Assembly (NCBI GenBank): GCA_947601445.1
Contig: CANQGD010000010.1
Span: forward strand, 1-48,858
Reading direction: 5' to 3'
Length of the DNA: 48,858 bases
Source: an uncultured Clostridia bacterium
GTDB taxonomy: Bacteria > Bacillota > Clostridia > Christensenellales > CAG-314
Shown: positions 8,324-18,200 of the stretch, in pieces
How positions within the stretch are numbered: the stretch's first letter is position 1
How the letters are laid out: each line of letters opens with the position of its first letter
Notes under the pieces: generated by a model
Database searches by the model: none
Told to the model about the DNA's origin: nothing
The model's input: the letters and a program-made list of their open reading frames with translations, nothing else
Program-made: the position numbers and the translations under genes

Positions 8324-8355
8324 AAAAAAGACCGTACAAATCGGATTGCACGGTC
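8324..8355 (-). terminator. Rho-independent terminator of the beta-propeller lipoprotein gene
   Basis: Stem GACCGT/ACGGTC extended by partially paired CAAT/ATTTG, followed by six U on the minus strand, 18 bp after the stop at 8373. Confidence 0.85.
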
Positions 8356-8372
8356 TTTGCTGTTGTTAACGT

Positions 8373-9899
8373 TTATTCCTCAACCGGAGCCGCTTTGAGC
8401 AAAAGCGAAACGGAAGATTGCGTCTTGGAAGCATCCGTCGGGTCAAACTTGGTTATCGTAAGCGCTCCTGCGGTAGTTGCGGTGATTATATAGTGAGTGT
8501 CACCGTTTTCCACAAAGTCGGGAGCTGCCCAACCTGCCGCACTTGCAAGACTCTTGGCATACGGTATACCTTCTTCCTGCTCTTCGCCCTTGGTGAGATC
8601 GATTGCGTAGGAAATACTGTTTGCCGTATAGTACAAGGTGTCGCCCTCGATACGGTTGATGGTTACAGAGCTGTCGTTGTACGCGGGAATAAGAACCACG
8701 GAAGGTTCGGCGTCACCGGTTTGATCCTGAGTTACGTAAATGCCGTAGAAAGTACCCGTATCGGATGTTATCGATTGTACATACACCAATTTGCCGTCCT
8801 TCCAAGGGGTTGTGCCCGACATATCGTTTTTGTTGAATGCAATGCTTTCCTTTTGAGTGGAACTTGCCCAGAACAATCTCGGATCGGTGGTAGAAGAATT
8901 GATTGGATGCTCGCTGTCCGCCTTGGTGTAATATACCTGTCCGTTGTTGACGGCGGTAATCGTATAAGTCAGATTGCCCGCTTCCACATGAGTTGTACCG
9001 TCGTGTTCGTGCACATCGGCTGTTCCGTTTTCCACGATAACGTCATATTTGTCTGCGCCCAAATCCAGCTTGCAGATGTCATACATCTTGTCGATAAAGA
9101 AAATACATTTGCCAGCAAAATCGAAATGAATGGAACCAGATTGAGCAACATTGTCGACATCGGGAGCCTTGTCCTCTCCGTTTACGGAAACTTCGGTGCT
9201 TGTTCCGGTTGCGACATCCAACTTGTAGATTACGTTATCGAGAACATAGGTTGCAACAACTTTTCCGTCCTTTTCCGTAAGCCAAATTTGCGGAGCATTG
9301 CCCGTAAACACGAAATGACGCTGCTCGTCGCTGCCGTCCAATTTGTAGCTTGTGAGAACCAATTGATTGGTAAGCGTATCGCCGCCCGCCGTAAGTTCGT
9401 CATTGGGCGTGGTGATATACAGCCTATCTCCGAAAATATACAAACCCGTCAATCTTGTCTCGGTGCTGCCGCTGTAATAGAAACGTGGAACAACGGTTTC
9501 CGCACCGTGTTTGGAGGTGAAATTTTCGTTTTCTCCGCGCAAATATGCGTCGATTTCCTCACTCTTTACCGTGGACGTTTTGTTTTTGTCATCCTGAATT
9601 TCAAACAGGTTTTCGATTTCCGCAAGTTTTATGCGTACAACGGAACCCACACGGGGAGTTGTTTTGACGTCATCGGTATAAGTGTTGGTTGAGTCCGTGG
9701 CACTTGTGTATCCATTGATATAATACAGCCATTCGCCGTACTTCACTGCAATACCGCCGTTTCCCTCTACCGTCTGACCGCCGGCTATTGCCTCCACAGG
9801 CGTAAACTGTTTGGGAGAACATGCTGCCAAAGCCACTGTCAAACACAGTACGAGCGCAACGACAAGTATAAGTGATTTCTTCACAGTTGTGTTTTTCAT
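8373..9899 (-). CDS. Large lipoprotein with beta-propeller-like repeats (DUF5050-like), function unknown
   Basis: A 508-residue surface lipoprotein. The signal peptide carries lipobox ALAAC. The mature part is made of recurring beta-strand units built around 'GEWLYYING', 'GDRLYITTP', 'NGQVYYTKAD', 'DGKLVYVQS' and 'GDTLYYTANS', the pattern of DUF5050-type propellers found in Clostridia. No catalytic motif is visible, so a binding or sensing role at the cell surface is the most that can be said. ATG at 9899 has AAGGAG, and its own promoter lies at 9937-9965. It is monocistronic, with a strong terminator. Confidence 0.8.
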   Translation of the reverse strand: MKNTTVKKSLILVVALVLCLTVALAACSPKQFTPVEAIAGGQTVEGNGGIAVKYGEWLYYINGYTSATDSTNTYTDDVKTTPRVGSVVRIKLAEIENLFEIQDDKNKTSTVKSEEIDAYLRGENENFTSKHGAETVVPRFYYSGSTETRLTGLYIFGDRLYITTPNDELTAGGDTLTNQLVLTSYKLDGSDEQRHFVFTGNAPQIWLTEKDGKVVATYVLDNVIYKLDVATGTSTEVSVNGEDKAPDVDNVAQSGSIHFDFAGKCIFFIDKMYDICKLDLGADKYDVIVENGTADVHEHDGTTHVEAGNLTYTITAVNNGQVYYTKADSEHPINSSTTDPRLFWASSTQKESIAFNKNDMSGTTPWKDGKLVYVQSITSDTGTFYGIYVTQDQTGDAEPSVVLIPAYNDSSVTINRIEGDTLYYTANSISYAIDLTKGEEQEEGIPYAKSLASAAGWAAPDFVENGDTHYIITATTAGALTITKFDPTDASKTQSSVSLLLKAAPVEE

Positions 9900-9936
9900 T
9901 ACACTACTCCTTAGGTAGATAGTACATACGATTTAG

Positions 9937-9965
9937 ATTATAGTACAAAAACACAAAAATTGCAA
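9937..9965 (-). promoter_or_regulatory. Promoter of the beta-propeller lipoprotein gene
   Basis: -35 TTGCAA (9965-9960), 17-bp spacer, -10 TATAAT (9942-9937). The leader is about 30 nt. Confidence 0.75.
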
Positions 9966-10015
9966 CAATTTTGCGCCAATCTGTTGAGATAAGCGCACAA
10001 TAAAAATAATATTTC

Positions 10016-10864
10016 TCAAACCAATCCGTTTATTGCCGAAATTTGACCCGTATCTGCGTCCTGAAAAAGCATCCAGAATGAAGTGGGACTGTTGTCTACA
10101 TACACGAAGTCTTTATCCGAAAAGCCCTCTTTTTCTGCGGGCAGCCCGTAACATATGTAACGTATTCGCCCTTCCTTTTGCAATATTCCCAACACGAAAT
10201 ACTTATCGGTCTTGGGGAAATCTATCCTGACGAAAAAACACTCGCGGTACTTGCGAATAAGCGGATAGTAAGGCGGAAATTCCACAAAAACCTTGCCTAT
10301 TTCCTTTTTTACGCTGTCGTAATAGTCCGTTCGTCCGCCCGCCGCATAAAAACGTTCGAATGCGTCGCTGTAATCGGAAACGCTTTTGTATCTATTGTCC
10401 GCCTGCAATTTCAGTTTGTTGACGTTTGCTCCGTCGTAAAAATTTTCAGTGGAGGCGACAAACTGCTCATAAGCTCCGTATGATTCTTCTTGCATGGGGC
10501 GCGACAAAGCGTCCATCTGTCGGTACAGCGCATCGCACGCATTTTCGCCTATATGCGCGCGTGCCGCCTCGAAACACTTGTCCTCTTTTTTTACCAAAAG
10601 ACAACTCACTCTTTCCAAGTCCTGCTTGGGCAAAGAAAAAACAAAGTTGTTCAGAGTGTTCAACTGTCGGGCAAAGGGTACTCGGTCGAAAGAAAGCAGC
10701 AGCCACCACTCTCCCAACATTCGCACGTCGGCATTGGTAACAAACACCGTCACGGACGTATCGTTGCCGTTGTTTACCAACTTGACCAAACCGCACAGCT
10801 CTTTCCCTCGTTCGGCAAAGCGCGCGTTGGTTTGTTGGAGAATGAGTATCCTCTTGCAATACAT
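10016..10864 (-). CDS. Conserved-looking protein of unknown function
   Basis: A 282-residue protein that I do not recognise. It has no signal peptide or membrane segment. An N-terminal alpha/beta part (residues about 1-90, with RILILQQ and VTVFVTNADVRMLGEWWLLLSFDRVPF) is followed by a helical middle rich in Arg/Glu/Tyr and a C-terminal beta-rich part with YYPLIRKYRECFFVRIDFP and KYFVLGILQKEGRIRYICYGLPAE, suggesting two domains. The ATG at 10864 has a perfect AAGGAGG; longer in-frame starts would overlap the terminator of the neighbouring HAD gene. It stands alone between two terminators. Coding potential is good; function is open. Confidence 0.75.
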   Translation of the reverse strand: MYCKRILILQQTNARFAERGKELCGLVKLVNNGNDTSVTVFVTNADVRMLGEWWLLLSFDRVPFARQLNTLNNFVFSLPKQDLERVSCLLVKKEDKCFEAARAHIGENACDALYRQMDALSRPMQEESYGAYEQFVASTENFYDGANVNKLKLQADNRYKSVSDYSDAFERFYAAGGRTDYYDSVKKEIGKVFVEFPPYYPLIRKYRECFFVRIDFPKTDKYFVLGILQKEGRIRYICYGLPAEKEGFSDKDFVYVDNSPTSFWMLFQDADTGQISAINGLV

Positions 10865-10910
10865 AGCTTCCTCCTTGTGGTATCCACCATTGTATCGCAC
10901 CCACTCTGAT

Positions 10911-10940
10911 AAAAAAGCGCAAATCCCGTCGAATTTGCGC
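10911..10940 (-). terminator. Rho-independent terminator of the GH13-HAD operon
   Basis: Stem GCGCAAA/TTTGCGC with a 10-nt loop, then six U on the minus strand, 68 bp after the HAD gene. Confidence 0.85.
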
Positions 10941-11007
10941 ATAGATTGTCGCTTGCGGCATGTTCGAAAATCCATCGAACTTCGAACGCCGCGTAACGAT
11001 AAACAAA

Positions 11008-11856
11008 TTATTTCTTTTTTTCTATTGCGGATTTGTAACTGTTCTCCGATAATTCTTTGAAACGTATGCGCGCGCCTATACGATTAAGTATCGCTTTCAT
11101 AGCCACATCCATTTCACTGCCGTCAACATAGTTGCTTTCGACATAGAAATCCACGCGATCCTCTTTCACGAGATAGGTCGCGTCCTCGGGATTGCGATAA
11201 ACGCCGATGGCATAACCGCCGCGGCTGCGCGTCAGCTTCATGCTCGGGACATCCGTCAATCCGTCGCCGATATAAATCATATTTTCAAAGGGCACGACGC
11301 GCTCGTTTGCGGGCATATACATATTGAGCTTTTTATGCTCGCCCACATCTTCCACACCCTTGTTTATGCGATAAAGAAATTGCGTTTTGCTGGTATAATT
11401 GATGGCAACGCCCGGCCAAATCACTTCGCCGTTCTCGCCGTAAATGTAATCGCAGGCAAATATATTGTGAAATTCGTTTCCTATCGGACAGCCCTCTATC
11501 ATAGCTTTGAGTCCGCAACTTATTATGTAGTGTCTGACCTCCAAGCCGAGACTTTCTCCGTAGTCGTTGATACGTTTGAACCAAGTGGTTACTCCGTCGA
11601 AAAACTCCACGTCTTTGCCCATTGCGCGCAACGATTCGGGAGACAGATCGATGCCCTTTTCGCGTGCTTTTTGCGCCATTAGGAACATATACGCAAGTAT
11701 GTGATCCATATTGCGCTCATGCGCTATACGGTCGCAATTCGACCAAAATTCGCTTGGGGACATTCCGAGCGCGGGAATAAACGTAAATTCCTGCATATCG
11801 TGAGTGGATAGGGTATTATCAAAGTCATAAATCAGTGCAACGATGGGTTTACTCAT
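11008..11856 (-). CDS. HAD-superfamily phosphatase
   Basis: A 282-residue haloacid-dehalogenase-like hydrolase. Motif I is IYDFDNTLS with the nucleophile Asp11 and acid Asp13; motif II/III lie around HYIISCGLKAMIEG; motif IV is MIYIGDGLTDVPSMKL. The cap is helical (residues about 30-110), as in phosphoserine-phosphatase-like members. The substrate cannot be read from the sequence. It follows the GH13 gene by 10 nt, so a role in sugar-phosphate handling is possible but only inferred. ATG 11856 has AAGGAG; a longer in-frame start would overlap the GH13 gene and lacks a site. Confidence 0.88.
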   Translation of the reverse strand: MSKPIVALIYDFDNTLSTHDMQEFTFIPALGMSPSEFWSNCDRIAHERNMDHILAYMFLMAQKAREKGIDLSPESLRAMGKDVEFFDGVTTWFKRINDYGESLGLEVRHYIISCGLKAMIEGCPIGNEFHNIFACDYIYGENGEVIWPGVAINYTSKTQFLYRINKGVEDVGEHKKLNMYMPANERVVPFENMIYIGDGLTDVPSMKLTRSRGGYAIGVYRNPEDATYLVKEDRVDFYVESNYVDGSEMDVAMKAILNRIGARIRFKELSENSYKSAIEKKK

Positions 11857-11866
11857 ATTTTTCTCC

Positions 11867-13417
11867 TTATTTTTCGAATATAACAGCCGTTTGAGGCGCA
11901 AGACGGGTCACGCCGTTTGTTTCTGCGGCACAGCCCAATTCGAAGAGTTTTTTTCCGATACCGACATGGGATATTTGTTCGGCGTCGGTGGGATTGAATA
12001 GCACGTAAGTGTGTTCGCCGCGACGGTAACACAACACACCCGTTTCGGTACACTCCACCACATCGAAAGATGCCGAGGCATGCAAATCCGGATGGGCGTG
12101 ACGCAGTTCGGTTAATGCGCGCACGGTGTTCCACAGCGAATTTTCCTTTTCGATCTGTTGTCTGACGCACGGAGCGTCCGCTTCACGATCCACGTCTAAA
12201 TACAATTTTCGAACAGGTGCGGTAGAAAATCCCAAATTTTCGGCGCAAGCGTCCCATTGCATAGGAGTTCTGCTGCCCGTTCGATGAAATCCGCCCTCCT
12301 TGGAGCGCTGCGGAATGTAACGCATTCCTATTTCATCGCCGTAATACACAAAGGGCGCACCGGGCAATGTGAGCAAAAAGACAAACGCCGATTTTCGTTC
12401 CTCAACATCGAGATAATCGCTCAAACGCACAACATCGTGATTGCCGCTGACGGCGCAAATGTACCCGTTACCTTCGGTTGCCCGAAGTTCCTCTACGTAA
12501 CGAAGAAGCATTTTATGCGCGGATACGTGCGACGTTTTGCAAAAGTATGCCGAGCTGTTTCCATTTTCATCCTTTTTGTAAAAAGCATAATCCGTCAGTT
12601 TGTCTCCGTGATTCAACAAAAAGTCGCAGTGAAAACCCGCCTTGTTGATGGCGACGGGCGCATTGCACCACTCGGACACGATTACAGCCTCGGGATAATG
12701 TACATTCAGCATACGCCTCACTTTACGCCAAAGAGAGGATGTGGCTGTTTTTTCGGGATCGTTTTTTACAAGGCTGTCCGCCATATCCACTCTGAAACCG
12801 TCCGCACCCTTATCCAACCAAAAACGCATAACTTTCATCATTGCGTCGAGAGTGGGTTTTACACGCTTGTCCTTGTAAGAAATTTGCCAATCGGCGTCTG
12901 TAATTACGTTGAAACCGTAGTTAAGCGCCGGCTGAGCCAAAAAGAAATTCAGCATATAAGTGCCGTCGCGATCGGCATTGCCCGTCACCCAATTGTAACC
13001 TTCGGGACGCGACCAACCGCTGTTTGTCCAAATGTAGCGGTCGCTGTACCGATTGCGTTCCGGTTTGGCGCTTTGCTTGAACCAGCGGCATTTATCGGAT
13101 GTATGACCGGGCACAAGGTCCAATAATACGCGTATGCCGCGTTTGTGCGCCTCTACGAACAAGTGTACAAGGTCTTCGTTGGTACCGTAACGCGGCGCCA
13201 CCTTAAAATAATCTCTGACGTCGTAACCCGCGTCCTTAAACGGGGAATCGAAACAAGGATTTATCCACAAAGCGTTGAATCCCGTCTTTTCTATGTAATC
13301 CAATTTGGAAATTATCCCGTTTATGTCGCCTATTCCGTCTCCGTCGGAGTCGCAAAAGGATTGGGGATAAATCTGATAAAATATTGCGTCGTCAAGCCAT
13401 TTTGGCAAATTTGGCAT
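11867..13417 (-). CDS. GH13 alpha-glucosidase / oligo-1,6-glucosidase-like enzyme
   Basis: A 516-residue cytoplasmic glycoside hydrolase of family 13, acting on alpha-glucosides. The TIM-barrel motifs are all present: YQIYPQSFCDSDGDGIGD at the start, DLVPGHTSD (region I), GFRVDMADS with nucleophile Asp211, VSEWCN with acid/base Glu249, and SGNHDVVR with Asp328. A C-terminal beta domain ends in APQTAVIFEK. Length and absence of a signal peptide fit intracellular oligo-glucosidases; the exact linkage is not predictable. Two ATGs lie 6 nt apart; GGAG at 13427-13430 is 9 nt from the second (13417) and only 3 nt from the first (13423), so I prefer 13417. Operon with the HAD gene. Confidence 0.9.
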   Translation of the reverse strand: MPNLPKWLDDAIFYQIYPQSFCDSDGDGIGDINGIISKLDYIEKTGFNALWINPCFDSPFKDAGYDVRDYFKVAPRYGTNEDLVHLFVEAHKRGIRVLLDLVPGHTSDKCRWFKQSAKPERNRYSDRYIWTNSGWSRPEGYNWVTGNADRDGTYMLNFFLAQPALNYGFNVITDADWQISYKDKRVKPTLDAMMKVMRFWLDKGADGFRVDMADSLVKNDPEKTATSSLWRKVRRMLNVHYPEAVIVSEWCNAPVAINKAGFHCDFLLNHGDKLTDYAFYKKDENGNSSAYFCKTSHVSAHKMLLRYVEELRATEGNGYICAVSGNHDVVRLSDYLDVEERKSAFVFLLTLPGAPFVYYGDEIGMRYIPQRSKEGGFHRTGSRTPMQWDACAENLGFSTAPVRKLYLDVDREADAPCVRQQIEKENSLWNTVRALTELRHAHPDLHASASFDVVECTETGVLCYRRGEHTYVLFNPTDAEQISHVGIGKKLFELGCAAETNGVTRLAPQTAVIFEK

Positions 13418-13441
13418 AAGCATAATCTCCGTATATATATT

Positions 13442-13570
13442 ATGTCGGAAATATATTACACCAAAAGAGAACTATTTTCAATATATTTTGACAAATTTAA
13501 CAAAAAAGCAGAAAAAACAGGCGATTTGGCCCACATAAACGCTTTGCGGCATGAATTTTTCGATAAATAA
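13442..13570 (+). CDS. Possible 42-residue small protein
   Basis: An open frame begins at ATG 13442 and encodes a charged, helix-compatible peptide beginning MSEIYYTKRELF and ending RHEFFDK. It has no clear ribosome binding site and lies opposite the GH13 promoter, which argues against it. I do not recognise it. Listed only because its composition is protein-like. Confidence 0.25.
   Translation: MSEIYYTKRELFSIYFDKFNKKAEKTGDLAHINALRHEFFDK
13453..13481 (-). promoter_or_regulatory. Promoter of the GH13-HAD operon
   Basis: -35 TTGAAA (13481-13476), 17-bp spacer, -10 TAATAT (13458-13453), about 30 bp upstream of the GH13 start. Confidence 0.6.
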
Positions 13571-13592
13571 TATCAACGAAATGCGATTTTCG

Positions 13593-13627
13593 AAAAAACC
13601 CCGATTGCTCAAATCAAAGCAACGGGG
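13593..13627 (-). terminator. Terminator overlapping the end of the cardiolipin synthase gene
   Basis: On the minus strand the stem CCCCG-TTGCT (plus-strand notation) pairs with AGCAA-CGGGG and is followed by six U. The 5' arm contains the last sense codons of cls and the stop at 13616-13614 lies in the loop, so terminator and gene overlap. Confidence 0.8.
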
Positions 13628-15134
13628 CAAAAATCTTTACGATCGTTCTGACAAAACGACCGGGCAAACTTTGACGAAGCATTTCTCCGTTGGCTTCTAT
13701 ACTGTCGCTTTGCGTATGCAAAAAATCCGCTTCCATATCGGCTATTGCGGGCATATCGTGCAGCCACACCGCGTTTTCGAAATGGTGTACAAGCGAACGG
13801 TAATCGAGATTTACGGTACCTATTATTGCGGTGTTTCCGTCGGCAATATACATTTTTGCATGAATAAAACCCGGAACATATTCGTAAATTTTTACTCCGG
13901 CGTCCATCAAACGCTTGTAATAACTGCGCGTCATGGTAAAAATCAACTTTTTATCGGGTATGTGCGGAGTAATGATTCTTACGTCCACTCCTCGCAACGC
14001 AGCATTTTCTATCGCCTGAGTCAACTCGTTGTCTATGATCAGATACGGCGATGTCATATACACATGATGATTTGCCTGACTCAACAAGTTTATGATTGCC
14101 ATCTTGGCTATGTTTTTTGTATACATCGGCTTGGGACCGTCTCCGAAGGGCACGACAAACCCATTCGATTGCAAATGAGTTTCTCCGTTGTAATACAGCA
14201 AGAAATCGTCATCCGTCCCCACATTCATTCCGTAATCCGCCAAAAACAACCGAGTGAGTTCGTTGACCGCTCCGCCTTCTATACGTATGCCCACGTCTTT
14301 CCAATGCCCGAATCTTTTGCGCATATTGACATACTCGTCGGCAATATTTGCGCCGCCCGTATAGCCGACCCGTCCGTCGATTACCGTTATTTTGCGGTGG
14401 TTGCGGTTGTTGAATTTGTTGTTTGCCTGCGCGCGCAAACGCGAAAAAGTCACGCATTTAATGCCCATTTTTTTCAATTTCGAAAAATAGTGTCCGGGCA
14501 AAGTACGCATACAGCCTATATCGTCGTAAATTACTCTTACTTCCACGCCCTGTCGTACTTTTTGTTGCAAAACTTCCAACACCGATTGCCACAACCAACC
14601 GTTTTGAATGATAAAATATTCCAAAAATATAAATCTTTTCGCTTGTTTCAGGTCTTCAATCATAGCAGGAAACATTTCGTCTCCCAACGGGAAATAGGTA
14701 ACTTCCGTGTCGGTGTATATGTGCGTATTGGCAAGTCTTTTGAGCATAACGGCTTGCGAAAAGGCTTCGCTGTTTTCCTCACGCAAACGGGAAGCGTCGG
14801 CGCTGTCGGAGAGAACGCCGCTTTCTATATACAGCTTGCGCAGCTTTCTACGCTGCACGGGGTTGAGTTTTCTCGAATAGAACATGAAATACAGCATAAA
14901 ACCGATTACGGGCAGTACCAACACAAAAAACAGCCAAGGAACCTTGTAATCGGGATTATCGTTGCCCGTAATAATGACTATCGCCACCGCAATTTGCGTA
15001 ATTGCCTCGGCAATAAGCGAATATCGGCTTTGTATCGTGACTAACACCACCAACGTCACAACAATTGCCACTTCGATAAATATCAACAAAATGTTGAATA
15101 CAAATCTCATCGGCATATATTTGCGATATTTCAT
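13614..15134 (-). CDS. cls: Cardiolipin synthase (phospholipase D family)
   Basis: A 506-residue membrane enzyme that joins two phosphatidylglycerol molecules to cardiolipin. Two membrane segments (about residues 12-35 and 62-85) precede the catalytic part, which has two HKD motifs: HRKITVIDGRVGYTGGAN and HAKMYIADGNTAIIGTVNLD. Length and order match bacterial ClsA-type enzymes of Firmicutes. ATG 15134 follows AAAGGAG. It is monocistronic with its own promoter. Confidence 0.94.
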   Translation of the reverse strand: MKYRKYMPMRFVFNILLIFIEVAIVVTLVVLVTIQSRYSLIAEAITQIAVAIVIITGNDNPDYKVPWLFFVLVLPVIGFMLYFMFYSRKLNPVQRRKLRKLYIESGVLSDSADASRLREENSEAFSQAVMLKRLANTHIYTDTEVTYFPLGDEMFPAMIEDLKQAKRFIFLEYFIIQNGWLWQSVLEVLQQKVRQGVEVRVIYDDIGCMRTLPGHYFSKLKKMGIKCVTFSRLRAQANNKFNNRNHRKITVIDGRVGYTGGANIADEYVNMRKRFGHWKDVGIRIEGGAVNELTRLFLADYGMNVGTDDDFLLYYNGETHLQSNGFVVPFGDGPKPMYTKNIAKMAIINLLSQANHHVYMTSPYLIIDNELTQAIENAALRGVDVRIITPHIPDKKLIFTMTRSYYKRLMDAGVKIYEYVPGFIHAKMYIADGNTAIIGTVNLDYRSLVHHFENAVWLHDMPAIADMEADFLHTQSDSIEANGEMLRQSLPGRFVRTIVKIFAPLL

Positions 15135-15156
15135 TTGTGATTTCTCCTTTTATTTC

Positions 15157-15185
15157 AGTTTAACCGACTTACACCCGTTTGTCAA
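15157..15185 (-). promoter_or_regulatory. Promoter of cls
   Basis: -35 TTGACA (15185-15180), 17-bp spacer, -10 TAAACT (15162-15157). Confidence 0.65.
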
Positions 15186-15235
15186 CGAACTCGATATGCG
15201 CAATCTGTCTACGTTTGCACAAACCGAACTTTGCT

Positions 15236-18200
15236 TTACTTGTCGGAGCCGTTGTTCGAAGTATCGGACCGAATGGGTTCGTCGGCGTCTGCCTCCGGGA
15301 AAGATTGCGTATTTTCTTTGATCGCCGTATCGTCCTCTGCTTGGAAAGTATCCCCATCGGTTGTTTCCTCTTCGGAGTCGTTTTGCGCCGAGTCGGATTG
15401 AGCCGCAGCGCCGTTTTTATCGAAGCGGATTCGCTTTATCAAACAGTAGAAACACGGAATAAGCACCAAAGTTACGAGTGTTCCCAACAACAAACCGCCC
15501 AATACAACTATTCCCATGGGCTGCATCAACTCGCCTCCGCGCCCCAAGCCCAACGCAAGCGGAACAAGCGCCAATACCGTGGTGAGCGTAGTCATCAATA
15601 TGGGTCTCAGACGCGTTTTGCACCCCTCCACGACCGCTTCTTGCGGAGTCATTCCTTCGGCAATAAGCATATTGATTTTGTCTATCATTACAATTGCGCC
15701 GTTTACTATAACGCCCATCAACATGATAAGTCCCACAAAAGACACGACGTTGAGCGTCATGCCCGTTATGGCAAGCGCAAGAAATCCGCCCGTAAAGCTG
15801 AAAGGTATCGACATAATAACCACAAAAGGTTTTGCAAGAGACTCGAACTGGCACGCCATAACGCTGTACAGCAATACAAACGCGGCAATCAAGGATATGA
15901 CAAGTCCGTCAAATGCGTCGTTAAGATAGCTTGTGACGCCGCTTTCGAGATATTCCACCCCGTCAAACCCGCTCAACGCCTCTTTGACCGCTTTACCGAT
16001 TGTTTTTCCGGCGCTGCCGCTGTCTATACCGTAAATTTCGAGGTCTATCGTAGTGGTATATTTTCCGTCCCGCTTTTCTATTGCGGCTGCAACGGTGTTT
16101 TCAGTATAAAGTTTTCCGTCGGGAGCCTTTTTTAATACATCTTTCAATTTTACGACGCCGTCATCGTCAAATCCCACTATAATGTCGCATATAGCGGCGA
16201 TGTCCTGTTTGGTTGCGTCGGCAAATTGTACGTTTACGGCGCGGCTGTCACCGTCTATCGACACATTTGCGGCAGTATATCCGCTCATTCCCACGCGCAA
16301 CAGCATTACCGCCGTCTGATAATCCACGCCGCGTTCGGCACACAATGTTCTGTCAAACTTAAAGGAATATTCGGTATTCAAAGCGGGCGTATTGTCCACT
16401 GCCGAAACTATATGCTCGGGATCGACCGTCAACAATTTTTCCGTCACCTTGGCGGCAGCGGCGCGCAGCGTTTCCATATCGTCGCCGAGCAATGCCACCG
16501 ATTGCCCCGCCATGCCGCCCGTTACCTCAGCAACTACGCCGTCCATTTCGCGCACGGTGACGTTTTTTGCGGTTATTTCATCGTTATTCGCGATAAGTTC
16601 GCGTATTTCCTGCACGGTTTGAGAGGTTTTGAGCTTGCTTGTATCCGTTTGTATGCGAATAACGCCGCTGTTGTCGGTGGCAAGCAGACCTTGTTTTCCC
16701 ACAGTGAGAGATACGTACTGTAATTTGTCGCCATAATGAGCGCGCACCGTATCTGCGATAAGTTTTCCCGTTGCTTGCGCTTCGTCAAGAGTTGCGGACC
16801 CGGCGAAGCTTACATCTATCTCTATCACGCCCTTGTCCACGCTTGGCAAAAATTCCGTACCCGTGGTAAATACAAGAGCAACGCTCGACCCGAAAAGTAC
16901 CAATGCCAACAAACACACAAGTACACGTTTGGTCAGTATTTTGGAAAGCAATTTGCCGTAACCTTTTTCCAATCTGCTTATTGACGCGGTGTTCAACTTG
17001 GTACGCAGACGGTTTACCTTTTCTTTGAAACGTCTGCGGCGTTCGGTGGATTTATCGTTGCGATTGTTGATGTTGTCCCGCGGCTCGCCGTCTTCGTAGG
17101 TGCCTATCTGTGTGTAAGTACCGTCGGCATTCTTTTTGAAACGCTTGCGCGGACCTTTTCGATAAATAAGATGATACAACGACGGAATGACGGTAATTGC
17201 CACTATCAAGGACATAACTATACTGAACAGCACCGCCCAAACCAAATCGTAGAAAATTTCGCGAGTCAACCCGCGTGCAAACAAAATCGGGAAAAACACG
17301 CACACGTTGGTCAATGTGGACGCCAACAGACTGCCCGCCACCTCTTTTGTGCCGTTCAGACATGCGTCGTAAACGCTTTCTCCCATATCACGGCGTTTTG
17401 TTATACTTTCCAAAACAACTATGCTGTTGTCGACAAGCATGCCTATGCCTACGGCAAGTCCGCCGAGCGATACAAGATTGAGACTTATATTCATCAGCCA
17501 CAAACCCGCAAGCGCAACCAAAACGGAAAGCGGCATAGTTATGGATACCACCAAAGATGAACCTATTTTGCGTACAAACAGATAAATCACCAATACGGCA
17601 AGCACGCCGCCGATTATTATACTGCTAAGCACGTTTTGTATACTGTCGGATATGAACTCGGCTTTGTCATCCAACAGCACCACGCTGCTCGACAAATCCG
17701 TTGCCGCAAGAACTTTTTTTACGTTGTCCACTACATCCGTAGTGTTGGCGTCCGCCACGGCATATACTTCGATAGTGACGGCGAGCATTCCGTTGTATTC
17801 GGCGTAAGCCGCCATATTGTCGTACGATTCCACTTTGCCTATGCAAGCTACGGGCACAAGCAGCGTTTCGGGATACACCGTGCCGCCGTCCGTCGTCCGA
17901 GCGCCGAAATCACATGTACGAACAAATCGCACAAGCCCGCTTGTGAGGTCTATACCGAGGCTGTCACCGAGGCAAAAAACGTTGCATATACGCAGCGTTT
18001 CCTCGTCGTCGAAAACCACGTAGCTGCCATAAGAATAATAATCGGCTGCTATCTGATCGTCGGTAAGCTGCAATATCGCACCCTTGTCGTCCACAAGGCT
18101 GCCGTTTGAGTCGGCAAGACGTCCGTAACCGTTGACAAAATACTCAGTACCGTTTATGTTTACAACACGTCTGCCCGCTTCGTCTACAACCACCGCCGAG

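Noticed and set aside
8418..9692. 424-codon open frame on the plus strand
   Set aside because: Antisense to the lipoprotein gene, which has a lipobox, SD, promoter and terminator.
13551..15044. 497-codon open frame on the plus strand
   Set aside because: It is antisense to cardiolipin synthase and has His/Tyr-rich, untypical composition.
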